Assembly: GCF_013300825.1 (NCBI RefSeq)
Contig: NZ_JAAIMY010000028.1
Span: 1 to 39,731, forward strand
Length of the DNA stretch: 39,731 bases
From: Blautia wexlerae
GTDB lineage: Bacteria > Bacillota > Clostridia > Lachnospirales > Lachnospiraceae
Direction: 5' to 3'
The position numbers and the translations under genes were made by a program. Within the stretch, counting starts at the first letter, position 1. The number at the start of each line of letters is the position of its first letter. The notes below the pieces were generated by a model that was not told the origin of the DNA, made no database searches, and was given only the letters and a program-made list of their open reading frames with translations. Shown here in pieces: positions 1-7,525 of the stretch.

Positions 1-173
1 TCTTTTTTATATCCGGCCGGCGTATTTTTCAGCATCTTTTTTTCTTCCTGATAATAACGGATCTTATCCGCAAGCATCCGGTTATAAAGAAAACGACTGC
101 AGCCGATCGTCTTTTCTATCTGGGTTATCTGTTCTTTATTTGGATAAATCCTTATTTTTACTGCCCGGTTCAT
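1..173 (-). CDS. tnpB: TnpB (OrfB) of IS200/IS605, N-terminal part only
   Basis: The first 57 codons of a leftward gene, cut off by the window edge. The protein begins MNRAVKIRIYPNKEQITQ and continues with a segment like IGCSRFLYNRML. This is the N-terminal helix-turn-helix and RuvC-leading region typical of TnpB/OrfB, the RNA-guided nuclease of IS200/IS605 elements. The start is set by an AGGGTG-like site a few bases upstream and by overlap with the end of the tnpA remnant, as in intact elements. No stop occurs in the visible part. The RuvC residues and the reRNA region at the 3' end lie outside the window, so activity cannot be judged. Confidence 0.8.
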   Translation of the reverse strand, partial: MNRAVKIRIYPNKEQITQIEKTIGCSRFLYNRMLADKIRYYQEEKKMLKNTPAGYKK

Positions 174-339
174 CTTTTTCACCCTGACTCTCTATATACT
201 GATGGATTGTTTCAACAGGTACTATATTTCAAAGATTTCTTTTGCTCTCTCTGACATCTTATCGTCCAGCATCTTTCTGCTATATTTCATAACCATGATT
301 AGCCAAAAACACTGAATGAAAATTATTATCTAAACTCAT
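136..339 (-). pseudogene. tnpA: Broken tnpA (Y1 transposase) remnant
   Basis: Three short stretches resembling a Y1 (HUH) IS200/IS605 transposase lie in order but in three different frames. They are MSLDNNFHSVFL from 339, then KYSRKMLDDKMSERAKEIFE, then IVPVETIHQYIESQGEKDE, which ends by overlapping the tnpB start. An intact TnpA is about 130-150 residues. The middle, with the HUH motif and the catalytic Tyr region, is deleted and the joints are frameshifted. The family call rests on recalled family patterns (KYRRK near the N-terminus, VETIxxYIExQ at the C-terminus), not an alignment. The element cannot move by itself. Confidence 0.65.
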
Positions 340-438
340 TATGTACACGTATTTCGACCGCCCAAAATTCAAGAGCATATTGTTCTTTTTTATTATAATA
401 TATTTATTGTATCAGAACAAGCGTTTTTGTGATTTTTT

Positions 439-486
439 ATGAATTTTTTATGCATTTGAGCAGATATGCTCGAATGTGCAATTCAT
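439..486. repeat. Imperfect hairpin at the presumed left end of the IS200/IS605 element
   Basis: ATGAATT at 439-445 pairs with AATTCAT at 480-486, and inside it a TGCATTTGAGCA arm pairs with TGCTCGAATGTGCA around a GATA loop. IS200/IS605 ends are subterminal imperfect hairpins rather than inverted repeats, and this one lies on the correct (upstream) side of tnpA. The exact cleavage site cannot be placed. The remaining bases between 340 and 545 are AT-rich with no gene I can support. Confidence 0.45.
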
Positions 487-545
487 CCCATCACCTATAG
501 AGGTAAGGGAATTCTTGCTACGATTGTTAAAATAACAATTGATGA

Positions 546-590
546 AAACCAAGAAGAACAGCCCCGAATCCCGGCTGTTCTTCTTGGTTT
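546..590. terminator. Strong intrinsic terminator behind the permease gene
   Basis: An 18-bp perfect stem (546-563 with 573-590) with a 9-base loop, ending in a T run on both strands. It lies directly after the stop of the leftward permease gene and probably ends that operon. It also insulates it from the IS remnant. Confidence 0.85.
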
Positions 591-599
591 TTGCTTATA

Positions 600-1958
600 T
601 TATTTTTTCTCAAGGGGATTCCAGTTGGACAGGAAAACATTCAGTCCGAAGCCAACTGCCAATGCCCATGCAGATGCCCATGCGGTTCCCTGGGTTGCGA
701 GGACTGCTGCCATTACGCCTGCGATCATCTTGTCTCTGTCGCTCTTGCAGTAATCCATACCGATTCTTGCACATACAAACGCCTGGAACATCAGAGTAAT
801 GGAAGATCCTACTCCGAAGATCGGGCGAAAGAAGCTTACTACAGGAATGATCAGCACACTTAAGAATGTGGCCAGTCTGAAAGAAGCCATTCCTCCGAGA
901 AGAGACTTCATTGCTTTCTTTCCTTCTTTATAACGCATGGATACGGATACAGTCATTCCAACCCATAACGGACCGGAAAGGGGAGGAAATGGTGCAATGA
1001 TAGACAGGATCAGGTTTCTCAGACCGCTTACCAGATTGGAACGGCTGGAATTGAAATCAATATACTCATCATCTCTTGCCTGACGTGCCTCTGATACAAG
1101 GGTCTCTGTAGTAACAAAATCACCAAATGCAATAACATAGCACACCAGTGCCAGCGGCAGTGCTTTGATAAACATAGATGCCGGAGGAATCCCTACGCCG
1201 AAAATACTCACCTGATCAATGATATCTTTAAACTGAGGAATCTTGATAAAGGTACCAATCTCCAGTCCCGGGGCATCCAGTTCGCCAACCAGAAGTCCTA
1301 CTACCATTGCGATAAGATAGGGGAAAAGATTTCCGTATCTCGCAACAAGATCAAGAAACTTATTTGTTTTTCTCTTCTCCTGATATTTGTCAGAGAAGCT
1401 GATCAGGATCAAAAGACCTACACCTGCAACAATAGCCAGAGAATATTTGTGCATATTTCCGTTCTCTCCCAGCTGTCCTGCCATAACTGTAACCGGTGCT
1501 GCAAGAAGGATTCCGCCTTTGACAGAATTGGGAACTGCATGAACAAATTTATCCGCCAGTCTGGTCACACCCATAAAGATAAATACCAGACCTACCAGCA
1601 TCTGCAGTGCGATCATAGCCTGTATTCGCTCTTTTCCCATGGGGAAGCCTTCCAGAAATACAATAGTCAGCGGCAGGGTCGGTGTGATCCACCCCGGTAC
1701 TACCGGATCGCCAAGCAGGCTGTGAAGCAGATAAAGGAAGGTTTCAATAATTACACAGCTCCACGCCAGCTCATAAGGAAGCCCCAGATACTGCTCCAGA
1801 TACGGAACAGCAGCCAGAGCAGTAACGCCCAGGATCAGACCCTGAATGAACTCAACAGATTCTATCTTGTAATGTATGAATGGAAGTCTTATCTGAAATG
1901 GTCCAAAGGGGATGTAGAGCAGTTCATTTTCTCTTCTTTGTGTTCTTGTATTTGCCAT
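600..1958 (-). CDS. UraA/SulP-fold membrane permease (SLC23/26-like)
   Basis: A polytopic membrane protein of 452 residues with about 12-14 hydrophobic segments. The third segment carries GDPVVPGWITPTLPLT, in the place where UraA-type permeases bind substrate. Near residue 280 is FGDFVTTETLVSEARQ, which resembles the SLC23 region ESxGDYxA. The family assignment is by fold-level likeness and the substrate is unknown. The start at 1958 (MANTRTQRRENE) is chosen because AAAGGAG lies 8 bases before it; the longer open frame starts at a TTG inside that site. It is the last gene of the leftward cluster, before a strong terminator. Context suggests an aromatic-pathway acid such as quinate or shikimate, but a purine or other anion is possible. 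Confidence 0.65.
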   Translation of the reverse strand: MANTRTQRRENELLYIPFGPFQIRLPFIHYKIESVEFIQGLILGVTALAAVPYLEQYLGLPYELAWSCVIIETFLYLLHSLLGDPVVPGWITPTLPLTIVFLEGFPMGKERIQAMIALQMLVGLVFIFMGVTRLADKFVHAVPNSVKGGILLAAPVTVMAGQLGENGNMHKYSLAIVAGVGLLILISFSDKYQEKRKTNKFLDLVARYGNLFPYLIAMVVGLLVGELDAPGLEIGTFIKIPQFKDIIDQVSIFGVGIPPASMFIKALPLALVCYVIAFGDFVTTETLVSEARQARDDEYIDFNSSRSNLVSGLRNLILSIIAPFPPLSGPLWVGMTVSVSMRYKEGKKAMKSLLGGMASFRLATFLSVLIIPVVSFFRPIFGVGSSITLMFQAFVCARIGMDYCKSDRDKMIAGVMAAVLATQGTAWASAWALAVGFGLNVFLSNWNPLEKK

Positions 1959-2056
1959 ACAGATTCTCCTTTTCAATAAATTGTTAGATTACTTCTATAT
2001 TTCAGCTTGTATATTCTATCTTTTTTGTTAATTTTTAGACAATCCAGATTTTAATA

Positions 2057-2125
2057 AAATCCAATCCGACCGGAAAAAATTTGAAGCTTGTAACGTCCAA
2101 ACGTATCTTCAGTTAGATTGGATTT
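2057..2125. repeat. Widely spaced 10-bp inverted repeat before the permease gene
   Basis: AAATCCAATC (2057-2066) and GATTGGATTT (2116-2125) are perfect complements 49 bases apart, in the 232-bp gap between the MFS gene and the permease gene. There is no T run, so it is not an ordinary terminator. It could be an RNA structure or a protein-binding dyad. Short direct repeats of TTATTTATTTCTATC lie next to the MFS stop (about 2150-2185). Confidence 0.4.
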
Positions 2126-2190
2126 CAATATCACAGGATTTCTGTATCTTATTTATTTCTATCGCTTATTTATTTCTATCACTTACTGGC

Positions 2191-3390
2191 TTACTTATTT
2201 CTGTTCTTCTTTACAAAGAGGGCGAGCAGGATACCGACGATGGTCACTGCCATGTTCAGAAGAAGGATCATTCTCGGAGCACTGCTTCCGCCAACTTTGG
2301 TAATGTACCCTGCAAGGCTTAAGATTGTGTAGTTCGCGATGCTGGATGCGATCATTACCAGTGATGTTGCTGTTCCCTTATTCTCAGGGAAGAACTCTGC
2401 TGTGGTGGAAACTGCCAGCTGGAGAACACCGCCTGCACCTGCATATCCGATCACAAAGCCACCTACCAGACAGATAAACGGAGCCTGGATAAAGTAGCAG
2501 AGTGCCAGCATGATTGTGGAGATTAACGGATAGAGGATCAGGACGTTAATCTCTTTCAGACCTTTTTTGATAAAAGCTGCTGTTGCAAGGATGGCAGTTG
2601 CAGTTCCCAGGGCATACAGGGACTGGATTTTTGAAGGGTCTGCCATACCATAGGAACGGGCAAGCTCCTGGTTACAGTTCAGCCATAACATAAAGGTTGA
2701 GGAGCTGGTGAATCCGATCAGAATTGCAGCGATCGCTGCAGGGGAAATCTTGTGTCCGGATTTCTTCTTATCAGCTTTAGCCTGTACTGCCTTCTCTCTC
2801 GCCGGAAAGGGGAGGATCAGGATCAGGATTCCGTCAATGAGGATTGCAATACCTGCTACAATAAAGATTGTCTTATATGACATATTTGCAGATGCTACGA
2901 TTCCGATCAGGAATGGAAGCAGGAACTGGCTCAGGCAGATGGAAAATTTTGTAAACAGGTTGGCTACTGACGGGTTGTTTACATATATTTCCATACAGGT
3001 GGGGCTTACGCAGGTATCGAGGAAAGAGTTTGCAATTCCGCCGATCACTGCAAATGCATATCCCATTGCCATGGATGTGGAATTAGCCATTCCAAAGAAG
3101 TATGCTACATAACAGAGCACACCGATAATTCCGCTCAGTTTTCTTCCGTATTTGTCAGACAGAGGGCCGGAGAAAGGAAGAGAAATCAGACGTCCCAGTC
3201 CAAGTGCTGCAATTACAGATACTACCATACTTACATCCAGTGTGCCATCGGTCAGGGGCTTCGCACCCCAGGCAGCTGCAAACTCCGGTTTGTACTGCCC
3301 CAGGATAGAAGCACCGATTCCATGGATGAAATAAGTGAAATATGCTGCAAGGGAGGTGAAAATGAGCATTTTATTTGTTTTCTGTTTCAT
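2191..3390 (-). CDS. MFS transporter, probably for a quinate/shikimate-like acid
   Basis: A 399-residue major facilitator with 12 predicted membrane segments. The loop between segments 2 and 3 has GPLSDKYGRKLSG, the MFS signature A motif. A hydrophilic Lys-rich stretch (KAVQAKADKKKSGHK) in mid-protein fits the usual cytoplasmic loop between the two six-helix halves. The start has TAGGAG 7 bases upstream. It lies 20 bases after the dehydrogenase gene and must be co-transcribed with it. Known quinate and shikimate importers are often MFS proteins, so import of the pathway substrate is the likely job. That is inference from neighbours, and export of a product is possible. Confidence 0.8.
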   Translation of the reverse strand: MKQKTNKMLIFTSLAAYFTYFIHGIGASILGQYKPEFAAAWGAKPLTDGTLDVSMVVSVIAALGLGRLISLPFSGPLSDKYGRKLSGIIGVLCYVAYFFGMANSTSMAMGYAFAVIGGIANSFLDTCVSPTCMEIYVNNPSVANLFTKFSICLSQFLLPFLIGIVASANMSYKTIFIVAGIAILIDGILILILPFPAREKAVQAKADKKKSGHKISPAAIAAILIGFTSSSTFMLWLNCNQELARSYGMADPSKIQSLYALGTATAILATAAFIKKGLKEINVLILYPLISTIMLALCYFIQAPFICLVGGFVIGYAGAGGVLQLAVSTTAEFFPENKGTATSLVMIASSIANYTILSLAGYITKVGGSSAPRMILLLNMAVTIVGILLALFVKKNRNK

Positions 3391-3410
3391 TTTGGTCTCC
3401 TAGGTTATTA

Positions 3411-4295
3411 TTACTTGTTTTCGTTTTCTTCCTGGAATTTCTGGTATTCGGCTGTTGGCATTTCCAGTCCTGTGTAGAGTTTGTAAGCTGCAGCTCCCTG
3501 CCATAACAGCATTCCTTTTCCGCCGATTGCAAGCTTGCAGCCTGCTTCTTTGGCTTCTTTTACCATTCTTGTTTCAGCAGGATTGTAAACAACGTCTGCT
3601 ACTACAAGGTCAGGACGGAACATGGATTTATCTTTGATCAGAGTAAGCTCTTCGTGAGGTTTCATTCCTGCAAGTGTTGCGTTTACGAGGATGTCTGCGT
3701 TTGCAACCTCTTCTTTCAGTTTTGCCTCATCTGCCAGATCAAATACAGCAACTTTACAATCCGGTGTTTCTTTGCTCAGTTTCTCTGCTGTGGACTCTGC
3801 ACGTGCAAAGAATGGGTCTTTCGGATTGAAGATAGAAATGGATTCTGCTCCGTCTAATGCACACTGTACCTGGATTGCTGTTGCAGCACCGCCTGCACCG
3901 AGAACTACCATTTTTTTGCCTTTCACATCAACGCCATGTTCTTTTAAGTTGCGGACAAATCCGATACCGTCTGTGATATGTCCTACTAATTTGCCGTCTT
4001 CATTAACGATTGTGTTAACTGCACCGATGATTCTTGCTGCAGGTGAAAGCTCATCCATGTGTTTTGCAACTTCGTTCTTGCATGGCATAGTTACGTTTGC
4101 GCCTCTCATTTTGAAAAGACGGATTGCATCCAGAGCAGCCGGAACCTGGTCTTCCTTGATGTCAAACGCCATGTAAGCATAATCAAGGTTGTGATAACGG
4201 AAGCTGAAGTTATACATTGCCGGTGATCCTGAGTGTCCTACCGGGCTTCCGATAAGTGCCATTAATCCTGTTGTTCCTTTAATTCTCTGTTCCAT
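3411..4295 (-). CDS. aroE: Quinate/shikimate dehydrogenase, YdiB/AroE family
   Basis: A 294-residue protein with the full shikimate dehydrogenase plan. The substrate pocket PVGHSGSP is at 18-25, NVTMPCK with catalytic Lys73 at 67-73, NTI at 94-96 and the TDGIGF loop with Asp109 at 108-113. The Rossmann motif GAGGAA is at 133-138 and NATLAGM follows. After the second beta strand it reads FNPKDPFF, with an acidic residue (Asp160) where NAD-using YdiB has NRRDEFF. NADP-specific AroE has basic NRT there. NAD use and an oxidative (catabolic) direction are therefore likely. The usual Asn before TDG is Ile here. AGGAGG precedes the start. Its neighbours are transporters, an ene-reductase and a TIM-barrel protein, not the core aro operon. 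Confidence 0.88.
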   Translation of the reverse strand: MEQRIKGTTGLMALIGSPVGHSGSPAMYNFSFRYHNLDYAYMAFDIKEDQVPAALDAIRLFKMRGANVTMPCKNEVAKHMDELSPAARIIGAVNTIVNEDGKLVGHITDGIGFVRNLKEHGVDVKGKKMVVLGAGGAATAIQVQCALDGAESISIFNPKDPFFARAESTAEKLSKETPDCKVAVFDLADEAKLKEEVANADILVNATLAGMKPHEELTLIKDKSMFRPDLVVADVVYNPAETRMVKEAKEAGCKLAIGGKGMLLWQGAAAYKLYTGLEMPTAEYQKFQEENENK

Positions 4296-4329
4296 TTCCT
4301 GTTTGCCTCCTGAAATATTTTTCTTGTAA

Positions 4330-6255
4330 TTATAATGCAGAAGCTACCTCATACGCTTCTTTCGTAGCATCAAGTGCTCTTCTTGCGCGGGTGGCATCGC
4401 CGATCACATAGGTATCCGGTACGATAGCTTCGATCTCTTCGCCGAATGGGTTGTAGTTTCTGAATCCCATGGAAAGGATGACAGAATCATAGCCTCTGGA
4501 TTCATGTCTCTGTCCGTCTGCTGTCTCGTACTCTACGCCGTCCTCATAGAATTTGCATACCTTTGCACCTGTGATCTCTTTGATCTTGTAATCTTCGAAA
4601 TCTTTCATCAGGTAAACTCTGTGCTCGTGGATCACGTCGGCACCTACAGTGTCTCTGAACTCAATGACTGTTACATCATGGTTCTGCTCACCGAGGAATG
4701 CTGCTGTCTCGCATCCCACCATTCCGCCGCCTACAACCAGTACTTTCTTTCCTGCTGCTCTCTTGCCGTCAAGGAGATCAGAGCCATGGATAATTGCAGG
4801 ATTGTCGATACCTTCGATCGGAAGGATCAGTGTTCTGGAACCGGAAGCAACAATTACGCTGTCTGGTTTCTCTTCCCTGATAAGATCCAGAGTTACTTCC
4901 TGATTCATTTTGATTGTTACGCCTGCTTTCTGGCAGCGTACGATATAACTGCGGATCATGTTTGTGATGTCGCCTTTTCCCGGAGGATAAGCAGCAAGAC
5001 GCATGTTTCCGCCAAGTTTATCACTTGCTTCATAAAGTGTTACCTGATGACCTTTTTCCTGTGCGATAAATGCAGCGCAAAGACCTGCAACACCGCCTCC
5101 GATTACCATTACTTTCTTAGCTTTTTCTGCAGGAGCAATGCCCTCAGCTTCATGTCCAAGGAATGGGTTTACAAGACAGCATACAGGGTTTCCTGCATAC
5201 ATGTTTGCCACGCAGCCCTGAAGACATGCGATACATGGAATCATATCCTCCAGTCTTTCTTCCTGCGCTTTTAATGGCATATAAGGATCTGCAAGGCTCT
5301 GACGTCCGAATGCAACCAGGTCACAGCGTCCTTCTTTTACCATTAATTCCGCAAACTGCGGTTCTGTATAACGTCCTACTGTGATCACCGGGATAGATAC
5401 GGCACGTTTGATCTCTTCTACCTGAGAAGCGGAGAAACCGCCGTGTGTAACTGTCGGTGCCCACATAAATTCATCGCGGATGTGAACAGCTCTGGATACA
5501 TGGATGGCATCCAGTCCGCATCCTTCCAGATATGCAGCGATCGCAGCACTGTCATGCACATCAAGACCTCCCGGTACTTCATCACAGCTGTTGATTCTTG
5601 CAAGAACTGCGATCTTTCCTTCTGTCATCTTCTTAACTTCTTCGATGATCAGACGGGAGAAACGCATTCTGTTCTCAAAGGAACCACCAAATTCGTCCAG
5701 TCTCTTGTTTGTTCTCGGAGAAAGGAAGGTGCTTACCAGATAGCCGTGTGCCATATGGATCTCAACTGCATCTACGCCTGCTTCCATGGCTCTCTTTGCT
5801 GCGAGGCCATAGCCTTTTACCAGTTCATAAACTTCTTCAGTCGTAACTTCCTTTGGTGTATCTCTTCCACAGTCTGACGGAATGCTTGTAGCTGCCTCGA
5901 TCGGTGCACCTGCGTTCTTTGCATTTCCTTCAGGACCTGCATTCTGAAGCTGTACGGAAACCTTTGCTCCCTCTGCATGACAGGCATCTACTACCTTGCG
6001 GAAGCTTTCGATTGTGGAGTCATCATAAAGACATGGCTTGCGGGGGCCGCCCTTTGCGCCTTTATGTACTACTGTTGCTTCGATTGTGATCAGACCGAAG
6101 CCGCCTTTTGCTCTTTCACGATAATAAGCTGAGGACTGTTCGCTCATGCTTCCGTCTGTGTTTGCAAAGTTGTTTCCCATTGGCGGAACTACGAAGCGGT
6201 TCTTTACTGTCATTGGACCGATGTTGATCGGCTGAAACATTGCATTGAATTTCAT
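4330..6255 (-). CDS. FMN/FAD/4Fe-4S ene-reductase (dienoyl-CoA reductase/BaiH family)
   Basis: A 641-residue three-part enzyme of the 2,4-dienoyl-CoA reductase/2-enoate reductase/BaiCD-BaiH family. An OYE-like FMN TIM barrel covers about 1-330, with HMAHGYL (167-173) holding the likely proton-donor Tyr172. An Fe-S binding segment has Cys341, Cys344, Cys348 and Cys360 or its neighbour. An FAD/NAD(P)H part has VIGGGVAG near 385 and a second VVGGGMVG near 510. Electrons would pass from NAD(P)H through FAD and the cluster to FMN, which reduces an activated C=C bond. The barrel reads LQNAGP where dienoyl-CoA reductases have LxHAGR, so the substrate probably differs. An AAGGAG site supports the start. 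In this cluster 3-dehydroshikimate, an enone, would be a chemically sensible substrate. That is inference. Confidence 0.87.
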   Translation of the reverse strand: MKFNAMFQPINIGPMTVKNRFVVPPMGNNFANTDGSMSEQSSAYYRERAKGGFGLITIEATVVHKGAKGGPRKPCLYDDSTIESFRKVVDACHAEGAKVSVQLQNAGPEGNAKNAGAPIEAATSIPSDCGRDTPKEVTTEEVYELVKGYGLAAKRAMEAGVDAVEIHMAHGYLVSTFLSPRTNKRLDEFGGSFENRMRFSRLIIEEVKKMTEGKIAVLARINSCDEVPGGLDVHDSAAIAAYLEGCGLDAIHVSRAVHIRDEFMWAPTVTHGGFSASQVEEIKRAVSIPVITVGRYTEPQFAELMVKEGRCDLVAFGRQSLADPYMPLKAQEERLEDMIPCIACLQGCVANMYAGNPVCCLVNPFLGHEAEGIAPAEKAKKVMVIGGGVAGLCAAFIAQEKGHQVTLYEASDKLGGNMRLAAYPPGKGDITNMIRSYIVRCQKAGVTIKMNQEVTLDLIREEKPDSVIVASGSRTLILPIEGIDNPAIIHGSDLLDGKRAAGKKVLVVGGGMVGCETAAFLGEQNHDVTVIEFRDTVGADVIHEHRVYLMKDFEDYKIKEITGAKVCKFYEDGVEYETADGQRHESRGYDSVILSMGFRNYNPFGEEIEAIVPDTYVIGDATRARRALDATKEAYEVASAL

Positions 6256-6321
6256 GTGACCTTCTCCTTTTTCTCTGGATTTTATTTATATTTTCAGTAT
6301 TTTTTATCTCATCAAAAATGC

Positions 6322-6355
6322 GGATCAGGCAGGCGTGGAGATTTCTGCCTGATCC
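6322..6355 (-). terminator. Hairpin with T run inside the cluster
   Basis: GGATCAGGCAG (6322-6332) pairs with CTGCCTGATCC (6345-6355). Reading leftward, the stem is followed by GCATTTTTG. It lies in the 129-base gap between the TIM-barrel gene and the ene-reductase gene. It may partly end transcription, giving more mRNA for the first gene, or protect a 3' end after cleavage. Confidence 0.7.
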
Positions 6356-6384
6356 TTTAATCTGTTGGTTTATCCGTCAGAGAC

Positions 6385-7227
6385 TTACTGAAGAACCTCC
6401 GGCCATGCTTCCTCAAGCACTTTCTTTGTGTTCTCATATGTATGGTTTGCAGCATATTCAAGTCCTTTTGCAAGGATTGCATCGCTGATGACTTCTACAC
6501 CGATTGCGTTTGGTTTGATTCCTTTTTCTTTTACCATCTTAACGAACGCTGCTGTACATCCGATTCCTGTTCCGGGAGCAAGACGGTCATGCATGGATTC
6601 GTCTCTTAAGATTGTTGTTGCATATGGTCTTTCCCATACATCGTTGATCTGGATGGATACGATCTTGTCTGCAGGGATGTCTTCGATCACAGAAAGGTCA
6701 ACCGGCTGATTTGCTCTTACCCAGTGCCAGGTATCCATAATCAATTTTGCATTCTCGCAGTCAGCCGCCTTTACAACTGCCCAGCCTTTTTTCATATCCG
6801 GGATTCCGCTGTATGGCATTGGTTCAACACCGATGATGTATTTTCCTGCTCTCTGGCATAATTCTCTTAATTTCTGAGCAGTATATTCTACAGAATAGTT
6901 TTCCATCAGACCGCAGTTGATCTGTTTTACGTCAAATAATTCACACATATGGAAGCAGAGCTGTTCTTTGTATTTCTGTTCGTAAGATCTGTGCTCTTCT
7001 GCCCACTGTACGATGTACTCAACCTCTGTTACTTTCATACCATGTTTGTCCAGAATAGCAAGAATGTCTTTGTCAAAAAGTCCCTCATTCAACGCATCTA
7101 CATAAGTTTCTGCACGAAGGCCGATTCCTTCGTATCCTGCGTTCTTTGCAGCGATCACTCTGTCTTCAAATTTGCACTGATCTCCCAGTGTCCAGGAACT
7201 GATTGTAATTGGAAATTCTTTTGACAT
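6385..7227 (-). CDS. Sugar-phosphate isomerase-like TIM barrel, possible 3-dehydroshikimate dehydratase
   Basis: A 280-residue xylose isomerase-like (AP endonuclease 2 family) barrel. Residues that could form its metal site lie at the ends of strands in the usual order: Glu135 (GVEPMPY), Asp165 and His168 (MDTWHW), Gln193 (SIQINDV) and Glu245 (GVEVIS). The family includes sugar epimerases, IolE/IolH-like enzymes and bacterial 3-dehydroshikimate dehydratases (AsbF/QuiC type). The neighbouring quinate/shikimate dehydrogenase makes the dehydratase reading attractive, giving protocatechuate from 3-dehydroshikimate. Sequence alone does not prove it. AGGAGG lies 9 bases before the start. It is the first gene after the promoter, so probably the most expressed of the cluster. 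Confidence 0.72.
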   Translation of the reverse strand: MSKEFPITISSWTLGDQCKFEDRVIAAKNAGYEGIGLRAETYVDALNEGLFDKDILAILDKHGMKVTEVEYIVQWAEEHRSYEQKYKEQLCFHMCELFDVKQINCGLMENYSVEYTAQKLRELCQRAGKYIIGVEPMPYSGIPDMKKGWAVVKAADCENAKLIMDTWHWVRANQPVDLSVIEDIPADKIVSIQINDVWERPYATTILRDESMHDRLAPGTGIGCTAAFVKMVKEKGIKPNAIGVEVISDAILAKGLEYAANHTYENTKKVLEEAWPEVLQ

Positions 7228-7302
7228 CTTTTTGTCCTCCTAATAAAATCGCATAATTTTTCTATTTATTTTGATAATATTTTGTATCTTTTTGATATAA
7301 GC

Positions 7303-7331
7303 ATTATATATCTTTGTTAAATATAAAACAA
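7303..7331 (-). promoter_or_regulatory. Promoter of the leftward catabolic cluster
   Basis: Read leftward, TTGTTT (7331-7326) and TATAAT (7308-7303) are 17 bases apart, a sigma-A type promoter about 75 bases before the TIM-barrel gene. It faces the divergent LysR gene, the usual arrangement for LysR-controlled operons. Confidence 0.65.
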
Positions 7332-7425
7332 ATTAGTTCTATCCTTTAAATTCATAGATTTTTTCAATACATCATGATATAATCTACGTATATGACAAAT
7401 ACAGCGCGGATTATTTGTGCAAGAG

Positions 7426-7491
7426 TGACTATAATTATAGTTTTCCGAAGCATTAAAGGACTGTGAAAGCCTGCACATAAAATATAGTCAC
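7426..7491. promoter_or_regulatory. Candidate LysR-regulator binding dyads
   Basis: A perfect 14-base palindrome ACTATAATTATAGT lies at 7428-7441. Its left flank GTGACTATA (7426-7434) recurs as the inverted copy TATAGTCAC at 7483-7491, about 57 bases away (roughly five helical turns). LysR-type tetramers usually bind a recognition dyad and a second, weaker site. All of this lies between the LysR gene (start 7526) and the leftward promoter. Confidence 0.5.
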
Positions 7492-7525
7492 TTATAAAAT
7501 ACTTATCAGAGAAAGGAGTTTTTCT

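Noticed and set aside
466..863. Three overlapping plus-strand frames at the left end
   Set aside because: They span the IS end hairpin, the terminator and the 3' end of the permease gene on the other strand; no domain or ribosome site.
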